This document shows, in pieces, positions 1-10,299 of a stretch of DNA of 64,000 bases. The notes below the pieces were generated by a model. It was given only the letters and a program-made list of their open reading frames with translations, did not search any database and was not told the origin of the DNA. The position numbers were made by a program, and so were the translations under genes. The stretch's first letter is position 1. Each line of letters begins with the position of its first letter. The stretch comes from Microvirga pudoricolor (GTDB taxonomy: Bacteria > Pseudomonadota > Alphaproteobacteria > Rhizobiales > Beijerinckiaceae): positions 124,001-188,000 of the forward strand of contig NZ_JAFEMB010000003.1 of assembly GCF_016892705.1 (NCBI RefSeq). Direction: 5' to 3'.

Positions 1-502
1 CCAGCGCGTCGCGCAAGGAAATCCCGTCCGCGTCCCGGCCGTCGAGCCAGGCGGGGTCGTAGCGGCCCGACAGGGCGTAAGAGGTCGAGAGATTCGTGGG
101 AAAGCGCGCGTTCTCCTCGTCCCCGAAGGCCACGATCTCGATGGGGCAGGCCGGCACGATGCCGTCCCGCCGCAGGGCTTCCGCCACCACGATGCCGAGC
201 ACCACGCCGAGATTACCGTCGAAGCGGCCCGCGTCGATCACGCTGTCGATGTGCGAGCCGATGAGAAGGGCCGGCGCATCCGGGTCCGCTCCTTCGAGCC
301 GCCCGGCCACGGAGCCGAGCGCGTCGATATGCGCGTTAAGGCCTGCCTCCCGCATCATAGCGAGGGTCGTCTCGGCGGCGGCCCGGTGAGCCCCCGAGAG
401 ATAGAGACGCGTGATGCGGCCGGGCTCGTCCGTATGGCGGGCGAGCGCCTCGATCAGCGCCATGACGCGGTGGCCGAGAACGAGGTCGGAAGACGTGGCC
501 AT
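1..502 (-). CDS. M20-family amidohydrolase (allantoate amidohydrolase / N-carbamoyl amino acid hydrolase), 3' end cut by the window
   Basis: A zinc-dependent amidohydrolase that would cleave ureido or carbamoyl compounds such as allantoate or N-carbamoyl amino acids, probably in the cytoplasm. Only the first 167 residues are present, because the gene runs off the left edge. Visible family motifs are GSHIDSV (first metal His and Asp), GRFDGNLGVV (bridging Asp) and FGDEENARF (catalytic Glu pair). The start at 502 is preceded by GAAAGAGG at good spacing. It lies 64 nt downstream of the ferredoxin reductase on the same strand. Family assignment is firm; substrate is not, since allantoate, ureidoglycine and carbamoyl amino acid enzymes share these motifs. 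Confidence 0.85.
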   Translation of the reverse strand, partial: MATSSDLVLGHRVMALIEALARHTDEPGRITRLYLSGAHRAAAETTLAMMREAGLNAHIDALGSVAGRLEGADPDAPALLIGSHIDSVIDAGRFDGNLGVVLGIVVAEALRRDGIVPACPIEIVAFGDEENARFPTNLSTSYALSGRYDPAWLDGRDADGISLRDAL

Positions 503-524
503 GGGGCGCCTCTTTCAGCAAGAC

Positions 525-547
525 GCCCGCCTCATGTTGGGGCGGGC
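525..547 (-). terminator. Short GC hairpin between the reductase and the amidohydrolase
   Basis: A 7-bp perfect stem (GCCCGCC / GGCGGGC, 525-531 and 541-547) lies just after the reductase stop. No T-tract follows on the minus strand, so it may only pause transcription or protect the 3' end. Confidence 0.3.
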
Positions 548-566
548 GATGATCTTGGATCCTGTC

Positions 567-1995
<1,429 letters not shown>

Positions 1996-2106
1996 GAAGA
2001 CAAAAATTCCTGAAGAGCTGAAGGTGGGAGGGGCCCTTGAGGGCCACGCGTGAAGGCCTGCATATCGGGCCTCGGGCGCGATCCGTCAATCCGGGCCGGG
2101 AGCGGC

Positions 2107-2817
2107 CTAAACGCCGAGGGTTTCGGCCCGCAAGGCGTCATCGGCCAGAAAATCCGCCATGGGTCCCTGAAAACGCATCTCGCCGCGTTCGATCACGCAG
2201 GCCCGGTCGGCGATCCCGGCCGCGAAAGCCCAGTTCTGCTCCGACAGCAGAACCGCCACGCCCTCCTGTTTCATGGTGCGGATGGCCTCCGCCAGGGTCT
2301 GGACGATCACGGGCGCGATGCCCTCCGAGGGCTCGTCGAGCAGGATCGCGTCCGGGTTGCCCATGAGGGTGCGGGCGATGGAGAGCATCTGCTGCTCGCC
2401 GCCCGACATCTGGTTGCCCCGCCGGCCCCGCATCTCCGCGAGGTTGGGAAAGAGCCCGAACAGGCGCTCGGGCGTCCAGGCCTGGTGGCCGCCGCGCGGG
2501 GCCTGGCGGCCGACCTCCAGGTTCTCCTCCACGGTCAGGTCCGTGAAGATGCGCCGATCCTCGGGCACATAGCCCAGGCCCTGCCGGGCGACACGATAGG
2601 CGGGCCATCCCGCGATGGAGCCGCCCTTGTAGCTCAGGCGCTCCGACCGAGCCTCGACGAGGCCCATGATCGCCTTGAGCGTCGTGGTCTTGCCCGCCCC
2701 GTTGCGGCCGACCAGAGCCACCACCTCTCCGGCGTTCAGATGGAACGACAGGCCGAACAGCACCTGGGCCCGGCCATAGAAGGCCGACAGGCCCTGGACG
2801 TCGAGCAGAACCGTCAT
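2107..2817 (-). CDS. livF: Branched-chain amino acid/amide ABC transporter ATPase LivF
   Basis: A 236-residue ATP-binding subunit of a HAAT-family importer. Walker A is GRNGAGKTT, the signature is MSGGEQQML and Walker B is ILLDEPSEG. LivF rather than LivG is indicated by GYVPEDRRIFTDLTVEENL and the short length. The start at 2817 overlaps the livG stop by 4 nt (ATGA), showing translational coupling. It is the last importer gene of the liv operon. The substrate cannot be read from the ATPase; nearby amide hydrolases suggest amides or ureides as an alternative to leucine-type amino acids. Confidence 0.93.
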   Translation of the reverse strand: MTVLLDVQGLSAFYGRAQVLFGLSFHLNAGEVVALVGRNGAGKTTTLKAIMGLVEARSERLSYKGGSIAGWPAYRVARQGLGYVPEDRRIFTDLTVEENLEVGRQAPRGGHQAWTPERLFGLFPNLAEMRGRRGNQMSGGEQQMLSIARTLMGNPDAILLDEPSEGIAPVIVQTLAEAIRTMKQEGVAVLLSEQNWAFAAGIADRACVIERGEMRFQGPMADFLADDALRAETLGV

Positions 2818-3587
2818 GGGCGCGCTCCCCCAGGCGCCGCCAAGGCATGGGCGTCGCCGAGATAGGCCTCCCGCACCCGTGGGTTCTCGCGGATGGCGTC
2901 CGCGGTGCCCTCGGCGACGATCTCGCCCCGCACCAGCACCAGGACGCGATCCGCATGGCCAAAGACCACATCCATGTCGTGCTCCGTGAACAGCACGCCG
3001 ATCCGGTCCCGCGCGGCAATCTCGGCGGTCAGGTCCATCAGGGCGGCCCGCTCCCGGGGCGCCATCCCGGCGGTGGGCTCGTCCATGAGGAGGAGCTTCG
3101 GGGCGCCCGCCAGCGCCACCGCGAGCTCGACCCGCTTCACGTCCCCATAGGCCAGTGCCGCACAGGGCCTGTCCGCCGCCTCCGCCAGGCCGACCCGTTC
3201 GAGAAGGCTTAACGCCTCGTCGCGGTGGCGGGTCCGGGCCGGGCCCCAGAGCGCGCGGCTCTCGCCGTGATGGCTGATGAGGGCCATCTGGACGTTTTCG
3301 GCCACGCTCATGGACAGGAAGGCCTGCGCCACCTGGAACGTGCGCCCGATGCCGCGCCGGAAGCGCTCGCGGGGGGGCAGGCGCGTGATGTCGGCCCCAT
3401 CCAGGGACACCGTGCCGCCATCGGGCGGAAGCTGGCCGCCGATCATGTTGAAGACGGTGGATTTGCCCGCCCCGTTCGGCCCGATGAGGGCCAGCATCTC
3501 GCCCCGGTCCAGGCCGAAGCGCACGTTCCGGGCCGCCACGACGCCGCCGAAGGATTTGCCCAGGCCCTGGACGTCCAGGAGGCTCAT
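2814..3587 (-). CDS. livG: Branched-chain amino acid/amide ABC transporter ATPase LivG
   Basis: A 257-residue ATP-binding subunit, partner of LivF. Walker A is GPNGAGKST, the divergent LivG signature is LAYGDVKRVELA, and Walker B is LLLMDEPTAGM, followed by the switch His in TEHDMDVV. It overlaps the permease gene upstream and livF downstream by 4 nt each, so the three genes are translationally coupled. Length and motif spacing are normal for the family. Confidence 0.93.
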   Translation of the reverse strand: MSLLDVQGLGKSFGGVVAARNVRFGLDRGEMLALIGPNGAGKSTVFNMIGGQLPPDGGTVSLDGADITRLPPRERFRRGIGRTFQVAQAFLSMSVAENVQMALISHHGESRALWGPARTRHRDEALSLLERVGLAEAADRPCAALAYGDVKRVELAVALAGAPKLLLMDEPTAGMAPRERAALMDLTAEIAARDRIGVLFTEHDMDVVFGHADRVLVLVRGEIVAEGTADAIRENPRVREAYLGDAHALAAPGGARP

Positions 3588-5431
3588 GCCCGCACCTCAC
3601 GCCAATGCTGCACGGTTCCGACCAGACCGCGTGGAAAAATCAGCACCATGGCGATGATGGCGAGACCCAGCAGCAGCCGCCAGTAATCGGTGAGCGGCAT
3701 GATCTGGTCGCGCAGGGCATGCAGCACGCCCGCGCCCACGAGCGGCCCGGTGATCGTCTGGATCCCGCCCAGCAACAGCATGGTGAGCGCATCGACAGAG
3801 GTGGGGATGCCGAGCAGGGTCGGGTCCACCGATCCGCGCGAGAACGCATAGAGCCCGCCCGTCAGCCCCGCTGCCGCACCCGCCAGCGTGAAGGCGAGCC
3901 AGCGATGGCGGCGGATGTGGAGGCCGATGGCCTCGGCCCGGGCCTCGGAGTCGCGCATGGCGCGCAGGGAATAGCCGAAGGGCGCATCGATGATACGCAT
4001 GAGGGCGAGGGCGGCTCCTGCCGTAAGGACAAGGGTCACGAGGTAATAGACCGTGCGCTCGTTCGCCCAAGGAGAAGGCCAGACGCCCACGATGCCGTTG
4101 TCGCCGCCGGTCACGTCCACCCATTGGAACGCGACCGCGTAGAGGATCTGGGCCGCCGCGAGGGTCAGCATGGCGAGGTAGATGCCTGACAGCCGCACCA
4201 CGAAGGCGCCGATGAGCGCCGCGCCGAGGGCCGCCAGGACGAGGCCGAGGGGCAGGGCGGCCTCCATGGGAGCGCCGAACCACTTGACGGCCAGCGCCGC
4301 CCCGTAGGCGCCGAGGCCGAAGAAGGCCGCGTGGCCGAAGCTTACGAGCCCGCCGACACCGATCAGGAGCTGGAGGCTGAAGGCGAAGAGTCCGAAAACC
4401 AGGATCTCGATGGCGACCTTCAGGAGGTAGGCGTCGGCCACGAGGGGCAGGGCGGCGAGAAGGATCATCAGCGCGACGGTGAGGGGCAGCGTGGCCCGCG
4501 AGGGCGCGCGGCTGACGATCCCGACCGCATGGCCGCCCCCGATGATCTCGGGCCGCCCGAAGAAGCCGTAAGGGCGCACGACCAGGACGGCGGCCATGAG
4601 CAGGAACACCACCACGAGGGTGCTCTTGGGAAAGATCAGGATGCCGAAGGCCTGGAGCTGGCCGATCACCAGGGCGGCCAGGAACGCGCCCGGCACGCTG
4701 CCCATGCCGCCCACCACCGTCACCACGAAACATTCCGCGATGACCGACAGGTCCATGCCCGTATTGGCGGCGACGCGCGGCACCTGCAGGGCTCCGCCGA
4801 GGCCTGCCAGGAAGGCGCCGAGGAAGAGGGTTCCGGTGAAGAGAAGCGCCTGGTTCACGCCGAGCGCCGAGACCATCTCCCGGTCCTGGGTCGCGGCGCG
4901 CACGAGCACGCCGAAGCGGGTTTTCCGCAGGAGCAGCCAGACGAGACCGAGCACCACGGGCCCGGCCGCGATCAGCACGAGCTCATAGGACGGAAAACGC
5001 CGCCCCAGGATCTCGACCGGCGCGCGCAGGCCCGGCGCGCGGGGCCCCAGGATGTCCTGAGGCCCGAACACGTGCACCACGAGGTCCTGCACCACGAGCA
5101 CGACCCCGAAGGTGGCGAGAAGCTGGAACAGTTCCGGCGCGCCGTAAATGCGGCGCAGGAGCAGCACCTCGATGAGGATTCCGATGAGGCCGACGATCAC
5201 GGCGGAGGCCAGGATGCCGGCCCAGAATGGCACCGGGCCGTAGGACCATTCGAGCAGGCGTGGGACCAGCGTGGCTCCCGTATAGGCTCCGATCATGTAG
5301 AGCGAGCCGTGGGCGAAGTTCACGATCCGGGTGACGCCGAACACGAGGGTCAGGCCACAGGCGGTGATGAAGAGCGACGACGCGCTGGCAAAGCCGCTCA
5401 GCGCCTGCACGGCCAGGAAGGAGGGGTCCAC
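3584..5431 (-). CDS. Fused LivH-LivM permease of a branched-chain amino acid/amide ABC importer
   Basis: A single 615-residue membrane protein holding both permease halves that are normally separate. Residues about 1-295 match LivH (FGVTRIVNFAHGSLYMIGAY near residue 32, and DLSVIAECFVVTVVGGMGS). Residues about 310-610 match LivM (GVGGLVSFGHAAFFGLGAYG near residue 360, LRAMRDSEARAEAIG, and LLGGIQTITGP). The reading frame is continuous with no sign of an error at the joint. It overlaps livG by 4 nt. Fused LivHM proteins occur in some alphaproteobacteria; the effect is fixed 1:1 stoichiometry. Confidence 0.92.
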   Translation of the reverse strand: MDPSFLAVQALSGFASASSLFITACGLTLVFGVTRIVNFAHGSLYMIGAYTGATLVPRLLEWSYGPVPFWAGILASAVIVGLIGILIEVLLLRRIYGAPELFQLLATFGVVLVVQDLVVHVFGPQDILGPRAPGLRAPVEILGRRFPSYELVLIAAGPVVLGLVWLLLRKTRFGVLVRAATQDREMVSALGVNQALLFTGTLFLGAFLAGLGGALQVPRVAANTGMDLSVIAECFVVTVVGGMGSVPGAFLAALVIGQLQAFGILIFPKSTLVVVFLLMAAVLVVRPYGFFGRPEIIGGGHAVGIVSRAPSRATLPLTVALMILLAALPLVADAYLLKVAIEILVFGLFAFSLQLLIGVGGLVSFGHAAFFGLGAYGAALAVKWFGAPMEAALPLGLVLAALGAALIGAFVVRLSGIYLAMLTLAAAQILYAVAFQWVDVTGGDNGIVGVWPSPWANERTVYYLVTLVLTAGAALALMRIIDAPFGYSLRAMRDSEARAEAIGLHIRRHRWLAFTLAGAAAGLTGGLYAFSRGSVDPTLLGIPTSVDALTMLLLGGIQTITGPLVGAGVLHALRDQIMPLTDYWRLLLGLAIIAMVLIFPRGLVGTVQHWREVRA

Positions 5432-5483
5432 GGGTTGTTACTCTCCCCTTGAAGCTGGAGAGGGATGCGTTCGCGATGCTCTC

Positions 5484-5582
5484 CTCCCCCTTGTGGGGAG
5501 GAGTTGGAGGTGGGGGTGTTGGCGCACCGTTGGTTCGACGTGGCGCTCACACCCCCACCCTGGCCCTCCCCACAAGGGGGAG
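5484..5582. repeat. Large inverted intergenic repeat between the binding-protein and permease genes
   Basis: Two 18-bp arms (5484-5501 and 5565-5582) are exact reverse complements, and inside them GTGGGGGTGT (5510-5519) pairs with ACACCCCCAC. The whole can fold into a long cruciform or RNA hairpin. Its mosaic structure resembles the palindromic intergenic elements of rhizobia. It may stabilise the upstream mRNA or reduce read-through into the permease gene. Confidence 0.7.
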
Positions 5583-5654
5583 GGGATGTCCGATGGCGCG
5601 CTCACTTGAAAAACGTTGATGTTTCCACCCCACCCCGGTGCGCTGCGCGCCCCG

Positions 5655-5677
5655 ACCCTCCCCCTCAAGGGGAGGGT
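5655..5677 (-). terminator. Strong hairpin just after the binding-protein gene
   Basis: A 9-bp perfect stem (ACCCTCCCC / GGGGAGGGT) with a 5-nt loop lies 26 nt downstream of the binding-protein stop codon. It has no clear U-tract, so it is better seen as an attenuator or a 3'-end stabiliser that keeps binding-protein mRNA more abundant than permease mRNA. Confidence 0.45.
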
Positions 5678-5702
5678 GAATCCGGCGCGGTTCCTCAACC
5701 GC

Positions 5703-6920
5703 TCACTCCTTGCGAACCGCCTTCACGTCGGCCTCGGACGGCATGTAGGCCGTGCCGTCCTTGTAGGACCAGTCGGTCATGCCGCCGGTAGCGCCCTTCT
5801 GCTTCAGCTTGCCGACCCAGGCCCCCATGGAGGATTGGTGGTCGATGCCCCGCATGGTGACGGGGCCCGCCACCGTGTCGAACCGGGCATTCTCCAGGGC
5901 CTTGATCAGCGCATCCGTATCGGTGGAGCCCGCCCGCTCGATGGTGTCGCGGATCATGTGCATGACCGTGTAACCAAGCAGCGAACCAAGGCGCGGGGTC
6001 TCGTTGAACTTCGTCCGATAGGCCTCGATGAAGGCCTTGTGCTTCGGGTCCGTGATCTCGTCCCAAGGGTATCCGGTGACGATCCAGCCCTCCGGAACCT
6101 CGTCCTTCAGGGGCAGGAGCCATTCGGGCTCGCCGGTGAGAAGCGACAGGACGGTCTTGTCCTCGAACAGGCCCCGCGTGTTGCCCTCGCGCACGAACTG
6201 GATCAGGTCGGGGCCGAAGAGCACGTTGAAGATGCCGTCGGGCTTGGCTTGGTCGAGGGCCGAGACCGTGGGGCCGGCCTCGATCTTGCCCAGCGCCGGA
6301 TACTGCTCCGCCACGATCTCGGCGTCGGGAATTTGCTCTTTCAAAAGCCGCTTGAAAGCGCCCGCGGCCGACTGGCCGAACTCGTAGTTCGGCGCCACGA
6401 TGGCCCAGCGCTTGGCGCCCGAGGCCTTGGCCTGCTCCATGAGCATGCCGACCTGCATCGTGTTGTTGGGCCGGACCCGGAAGGTGTAGCGGTTGCCCTG
6501 CGCCATGGTGATGGCGTCCGTCAGGGGCTCGGCCGCGATGTAGACGATCTTCTTCTGGTTGGCGAAGTCAGCCATCGCCACGCCCACGTTGGACAGGAAC
6601 GACCCGAACAGCAGCGTCACGCCCTCGCGGGAGACGAGCTCCTCCGCCACCCGTGTGGCGTCGCCCGTGGTGGCGCCGTCCTCGCGGGAGACGACCTCGA
6701 GCTTCCGGCCCAGAACCCCGCCTTTGGCGTTGATCTCGTCCAGGGCGAGCTGCCATCCGTTGCGGTAGGGCACCGTGAAGGCGGCCTGGCGGGCATAAGA
6801 GTTGGACTCGCCGATCTTGATCGGGGGCTGCTGCGCCAGTGCGCCAGGAGCGGCCAGAGGGGCGGATAGCCCCAGCACTAGGCCGAGGGTGAGCCAGCGG
6901 AACATCGAAGCCTTCGCCAT
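5703..6920 (-). CDS. Periplasmic substrate-binding protein of the Liv-type ABC importer
   Basis: A 405-residue class I periplasmic binding protein (Peripla_BP_6, LivK/amide-binding family). A signal peptide spans about residues 1-29 (WLTLGLVLGLSAPLAAPGALA, cleaved before QQPPIKIG). The mature start IKIGESNSY, the GGVLGRKLEVVSREDG segment and GWIVTGYPWDE are typical. It is the first gene of the liv operon and is followed by a hairpin and a large inverted repeat before the permease. The ligand is uncertain: branched-chain amino acids, short-chain amides and aromatic acids are all bound by this family. Confidence 0.9.
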   Translation of the reverse strand: MAKASMFRWLTLGLVLGLSAPLAAPGALAQQPPIKIGESNSYARQAAFTVPYRNGWQLALDEINAKGGVLGRKLEVVSREDGATTGDATRVAEELVSREGVTLLFGSFLSNVGVAMADFANQKKIVYIAAEPLTDAITMAQGNRYTFRVRPNNTMQVGMLMEQAKASGAKRWAIVAPNYEFGQSAAGAFKRLLKEQIPDAEIVAEQYPALGKIEAGPTVSALDQAKPDGIFNVLFGPDLIQFVREGNTRGLFEDKTVLSLLTGEPEWLLPLKDEVPEGWIVTGYPWDEITDPKHKAFIEAYRTKFNETPRLGSLLGYTVMHMIRDTIERAGSTDTDALIKALENARFDTVAGPVTMRGIDHQSSMGAWVGKLKQKGATGGMTDWSYKDGTAYMPSEADVKAVRKE

Positions 6921-6994
6921 CGGACGTGCATCCTTCCCGGGTCGTCAGGGAGCATGTAAGGCCAAAAGTCCCGTTTCGAAAGACCGAATCCTGC

Positions 6995-7012
6995 GCACAG
7001 CCAAGTTTGTGC
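6995..7012. promoter_or_regulatory. Inverted repeat in the divergent liv / amidase promoter region
   Basis: GCACA and TGTGC are separated by 8 nt within the 150-nt space between two divergent genes. Position fits an operator for either gene. No regulator is encoded beside it, and the spacing does not match the NtrC consensus. Confidence 0.25.
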
Positions 7013-7070
7013 CCTTGCGGCGGCGTCGGACGGAATGAGAAGGTGCGTTGCTGTCCAAAACGGTGCCCCC

Positions 7071-8261
7071 ATGCTTCTCGATGCCGATCCCGCCCGCGCC
7101 TTCATGCCATACCCGGCGGTTCCCGTCGCGAATGCCCCGGACGGCCCCCTGAAAGGTCTCACCTTCGCGGCCAAGGACCTGTTCGACGTGGCGGGCTATC
7201 CGACAGGCGCAGGCTCGCCGCATAGGCTCGCGATGTCGGGCATCAAGACCCGCACGGCTCCCACCCTGCAGCGCCTGCTCGATGCGGGCGCCCGGCTGGT
7301 GGGCAAGACCATCACGGACGAGCTCGCCTTTTCGCTCTCGGGCAAGAACGCCCATTTCGGCACGCCGGTGAACGGCGGCGCGCCGGATCGCATTCCCGGA
7401 GGCTCCTCGTCGGGTTCGGCGTCGGCCGTGTCGAACGGCTTATGCGATTTCGCGCTCGGCACGGATACGGGCGGGTCGGTGCGCGGTCCCGCGAGCCATT
7501 GCGGCCTGTTCGGCCTCCGCCCCACCCATGGCCGGGTGAGCCTGGAGGCCTGCCACGACCTCGCGCCCTCCTTCGACACGGGCGGCTTCTTCACCCGCGA
7601 CGGTGGGACATTCGTTCGGGTCGGCGAGGTGCTGCTCGGTGCCGATCCGTCTCCGCTGCCGGAAACGCCGAGGCTCCTGTTGGCCGAAGACGCGTTCGGG
7701 CTGCTGGGCGGGGATGTGAAAGCCGTTCTCACGCCTGTCGTGGCCCGCATCGAAACCTTATTCGGCAAGGCCGCGCCGGAAACCGTCACCGAGGATTACG
7801 AGCCGCTCTACTGGGCCTTCCGCCGCATCCAGAGCCGGGAGGCCTGGATCGTGGACGGGCCCATGATCGAGCGCTACCGGCCGCCCCTGGGGCCCGGCGT
7901 GGCGGATCGCTTCGAGTATTCGCGCACCGTGACGGAAGAGCAATGGCGCGATGCCCTTCGGGTCCGCGAGGCGTTCCGGGCCACGCTCGCCGCGCTCCTC
8001 GGCCGTGACGGCATGCTGATCCTGCCGACCATGCCGGACGTGGCCCCGCTTCTCACCGACAGCGAGGAGGCCTTGAACGACTACCGGACCCGGGCCCTCA
8101 ACCTGCTCTGCCTCTCGGTCCTGTCTGGCCTGCCGCAGGTGTCCATGCCCCTCGCCTCCCGCCTCGGTGCGCCGCTCGGCTTCTCGATCCTGGGTCCGGC
8201 GGGGTCGGACCTGAGCCTGGTCCGGCTCGCGGCCCGGATCGCCGGAGCCCGACCGGGTTGA
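7071..8261 (+). CDS. Amidase (amidase-signature family)
   Basis: A 396-residue serine hydrolase of carboxamides. The Ser-cisSer-Lys triad is visible: Lys35 in TFAAKDLFD, Ser112 in GGSSSGSA and the nucleophile Ser136 in TDTGGSVRGPAS. It is shorter than GatA (about 480), lacks GatA-specific regions and stands alone without gatBC, so it is a catabolic amidase. The start at 7071 (MLLDADPA) is the most likely; an in-frame ATG at 7035 would add 12 residues of non-conserved sequence. It diverges from the Liv importer, which suggests that an imported amide could be its substrate, but this is inference. Confidence 0.88.
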   Translation: MLLDADPARAFMPYPAVPVANAPDGPLKGLTFAAKDLFDVAGYPTGAGSPHRLAMSGIKTRTAPTLQRLLDAGARLVGKTITDELAFSLSGKNAHFGTPVNGGAPDRIPGGSSSGSASAVSNGLCDFALGTDTGGSVRGPASHCGLFGLRPTHGRVSLEACHDLAPSFDTGGFFTRDGGTFVRVGEVLLGADPSPLPETPRLLLAEDAFGLLGGDVKAVLTPVVARIETLFGKAAPETVTEDYEPLYWAFRRIQSREAWIVDGPMIERYRPPLGPGVADRFEYSRTVTEEQWRDALRVREAFRATLAALLGRDGMLILPTMPDVAPLLTDSEEALNDYRTRALNLLCLSVLSGLPQVSMPLASRLGAPLGFSILGPAGSDLSLVRLAARIAGARPG

Positions 8262-8323
8262 ACCGGACGGCGGGCGGCCCAGTTACCGCCGCAGCCTCCG
8301 CCACCCGATCCCAGGAAGACCCC

Positions 8324-9202
8324 ATGAGCCATCCGACCGTTCACCCGCAGATTCCTCACGTGGCGGTCGCCAGCGGCTGCATCCTGGGGGAGGGCGCTCT
8401 TTGGGATCACCGCACCGGCACGGTCCTGTGGGTGGACATCAAGAACCCGGCGGTGTGGCAGTTCCACCCCGAAACCGGCAAGCACTCCCGCCTGGACGTG
8501 AAGGAGCCCGTGGGCTTCGTGGCCCTGACATCCGATCCGGACATCGTCATCGCGGGGTTCCAGTCCGGCCTCTCCCGGCTCCATCTCTGGGGCGGCGAGA
8601 CCCAGCCTTTGGTCGAGGTCGAGGCGGATCTGCCCGACAACCGGCTCAACGACGGCCATGTGGGGCCGGACGGCAGGCTCTATTTCGGCACCATGGACAA
8701 CCTGGAAGAGAACGAGACCGGATGCTTCTGGCGCTGGGACGGAAAAGACCTGGTTCGCTTCCACGGCAACATGGTTGTCACCAACGGTCCCGCTTCCAGC
8801 CATGACGGGCGGACCCTCTACACCACCGACACCACCAACGGCCAGATCTACGCCCATGTGCTGGGGGACGGGCTTCCCGGCGCACCGAGCCGCTTCACGT
8901 GCTTCGAGGAAGGCTGGGGGCACCCGGACGGCATGACGGTGGATGCGGAAGGCCATGTCTGGGTCTGCCACTGGGGCGGTTCGCGCATCACCCGTTTCGC
9001 GCCGGACGGCTCCGTGGAGCGCATCCTGCCGGTGCCTACCGCTCAGGTGACGAAATGCGCCTTCGGCGGCCCCGACATGACCACCCTCTACATCACCACG
9101 GCAAGCATCGGCCACGATCCTGCCATCGACCCCATGGCCGGCCACCTCTTCTCGGTCGAGACCGGCATCCGGGGCCAGCACTCGCACATTTTCGGGGAAT
9201 AG
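8324..9202 (+). CDS. SMP-30/gluconolactonase-family sugar lactone hydrolase
   Basis: A 292-residue six-bladed beta-propeller enzyme that opens sugar-acid lactones using one divalent metal. Expected ligands are seen in ILGEGALWD (Glu), NRLNDGHVGPDGRLYFGTM (Asn and Asp region) and HPDGMTVDAEG (Asp). The start at 8324 is set by AGGAAG eight nt upstream; longer in-frame starts overlap the amidase end. It is followed after 4 nt by aldose epimerase, so the pair probably acts in oxidative breakdown of an aldose such as galactose or arabinose. Confidence 0.9.
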   Translation: MSHPTVHPQIPHVAVASGCILGEGALWDHRTGTVLWVDIKNPAVWQFHPETGKHSRLDVKEPVGFVALTSDPDIVIAGFQSGLSRLHLWGGETQPLVEVEADLPDNRLNDGHVGPDGRLYFGTMDNLEENETGCFWRWDGKDLVRFHGNMVVTNGPASSHDGRTLYTTDTTNGQIYAHVLGDGLPGAPSRFTCFEEGWGHPDGMTVDAEGHVWVCHWGGSRITRFAPDGSVERILPVPTAQVTKCAFGGPDMTTLYITTASIGHDPAIDPMAGHLFSVETGIRGQHSHIFGE

Positions 9203-9206
9203 GCGC

Positions 9207-10223
9207 ATGACGATCGAGCGGTTCGGCTCCGTGGACGGAACGGATGTTTTCGAGGTGACCTTGGCCAACGGATCGGGCGCCGAGGCCCGCATCCTGACCT
9301 GGGGCGCGGTGGTGCGGGACCTGGTCGTGCCCACCCCCGGCGGCCCGCAGCCGGTGGTGCTGGGGTTCGACACGATCGAGGATTACGTGGCCCATTCGCC
9401 CTATTTCGGGGCGATCGTCGGGCGGTATGCCAACCGGATCGGCGGGGCGCGCTTCACCATCGACGGCGAGACCTTCCAGGTCGACGCCAATGAGGGGCGC
9501 AACCAGCTTCACGGCGGCACGGCCGGGTTCGGATCGCGGGTCTGGTCCGTGATCGACCATAGGGAAGAAAGCGTGACCCTGGCGCTGGTCTCGCGAGACG
9601 GCGACATGGGCTATCCGGGCCGTCTCGTGGCCACCTGCACCTACACGCTCCTGGAACCCGCCACCCTGCGCTTCTCGCTGGAGGCCACCGCGGATCGGGC
9701 GACCCCCGTGAACCTCACGAATCATTGCTATTTCAACCTCGACGGCAGCCAGGACATTGCCTCCCACCACCTGATGATCGCAGGCGACTTCGTGACCCCG
9801 ACAGCCCCGGACCTCATCCCGACGGGCGAGATCACGAGCGTGGCCGGGACGGCGTACGACTTTCGCAGCCTGCGGCCCATCGGCGCGTCCCAATTGGTGC
9901 AGCCCCGCGTGTCCTACGACATCAACTACGTGCTGCGGGGCGGCGAGGTGGACCTGGGCCACGCCGCGACCCTCAAATCCTTGAACAACAACCTGTCCAT
10001 GGAGCTCTGGACCACCGAGCCTGGCGTCCAGTTCTATGACGGGCACCTGATCGACATCCCCGTGCCGGGTTTGCGCGGAACGGCTTACGGACGCCATGCC
10101 GGCCTTTGCCTGGAGCCTCAACGGTTTCCCGACAGCCCCAATAAAGCCCATTTCTCCCCCTGTATTCTGGAACCAGGAAACGTCTCCCGGCAGGTCAGCG
10201 AGCTGCGATTCGCGGCTGGGTAG
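9207..10223 (+). CDS. galM: Aldose 1-epimerase (galactose mutarotase)
   Basis: A 338-residue cytosolic mutarotase interconverting alpha and beta anomers of aldoses. Family motifs are GRYANRIGGARFTIDG, NEGRNQLHGG, LTNHCYFNLDG (catalytic His region) and the C-terminal LCLEPQRFPDSPNKAHFSPCI with the catalytic Glu. Length is typical. Its start lies 4 nt after the lactonase stop, indicating cotranscription and a shared sugar pathway: the epimerase supplies the anomer oxidised to a lactone by a dehydrogenase that is not encoded here. Confidence 0.93.
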   Translation: MTIERFGSVDGTDVFEVTLANGSGAEARILTWGAVVRDLVVPTPGGPQPVVLGFDTIEDYVAHSPYFGAIVGRYANRIGGARFTIDGETFQVDANEGRNQLHGGTAGFGSRVWSVIDHREESVTLALVSRDGDMGYPGRLVATCTYTLLEPATLRFSLEATADRATPVNLTNHCYFNLDGSQDIASHHLMIAGDFVTPTAPDLIPTGEITSVAGTAYDFRSLRPIGASQLVQPRVSYDINYVLRGGEVDLGHAATLKSLNNNLSMELWTTEPGVQFYDGHLIDIPVPGLRGTAYGRHAGLCLEPQRFPDSPNKAHFSPCILEPGNVSRQVSELRFAAG

Positions 10224-10299
10224 CGGGAACCTTGGCGGCAATCTGCCGTTGGTTTCGTGATGTTGCGTCTCGGAATCAAACAACAAAAGGGAGACCGAC

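Noticed and set aside
6995-7012. NtrC binding site upstream of liv and amidase
   Set aside because: The spacing between the GCAC and GTGC halves is 10 nt and not the 8 of the consensus, and the inner bases do not match; retained only as a generic inverted repeat.
7035-7070. Longer N-terminus for the amidase
   Set aside because: The added residues have no family similarity, and the shorter start keeps normal spacing to the catalytic Lys.
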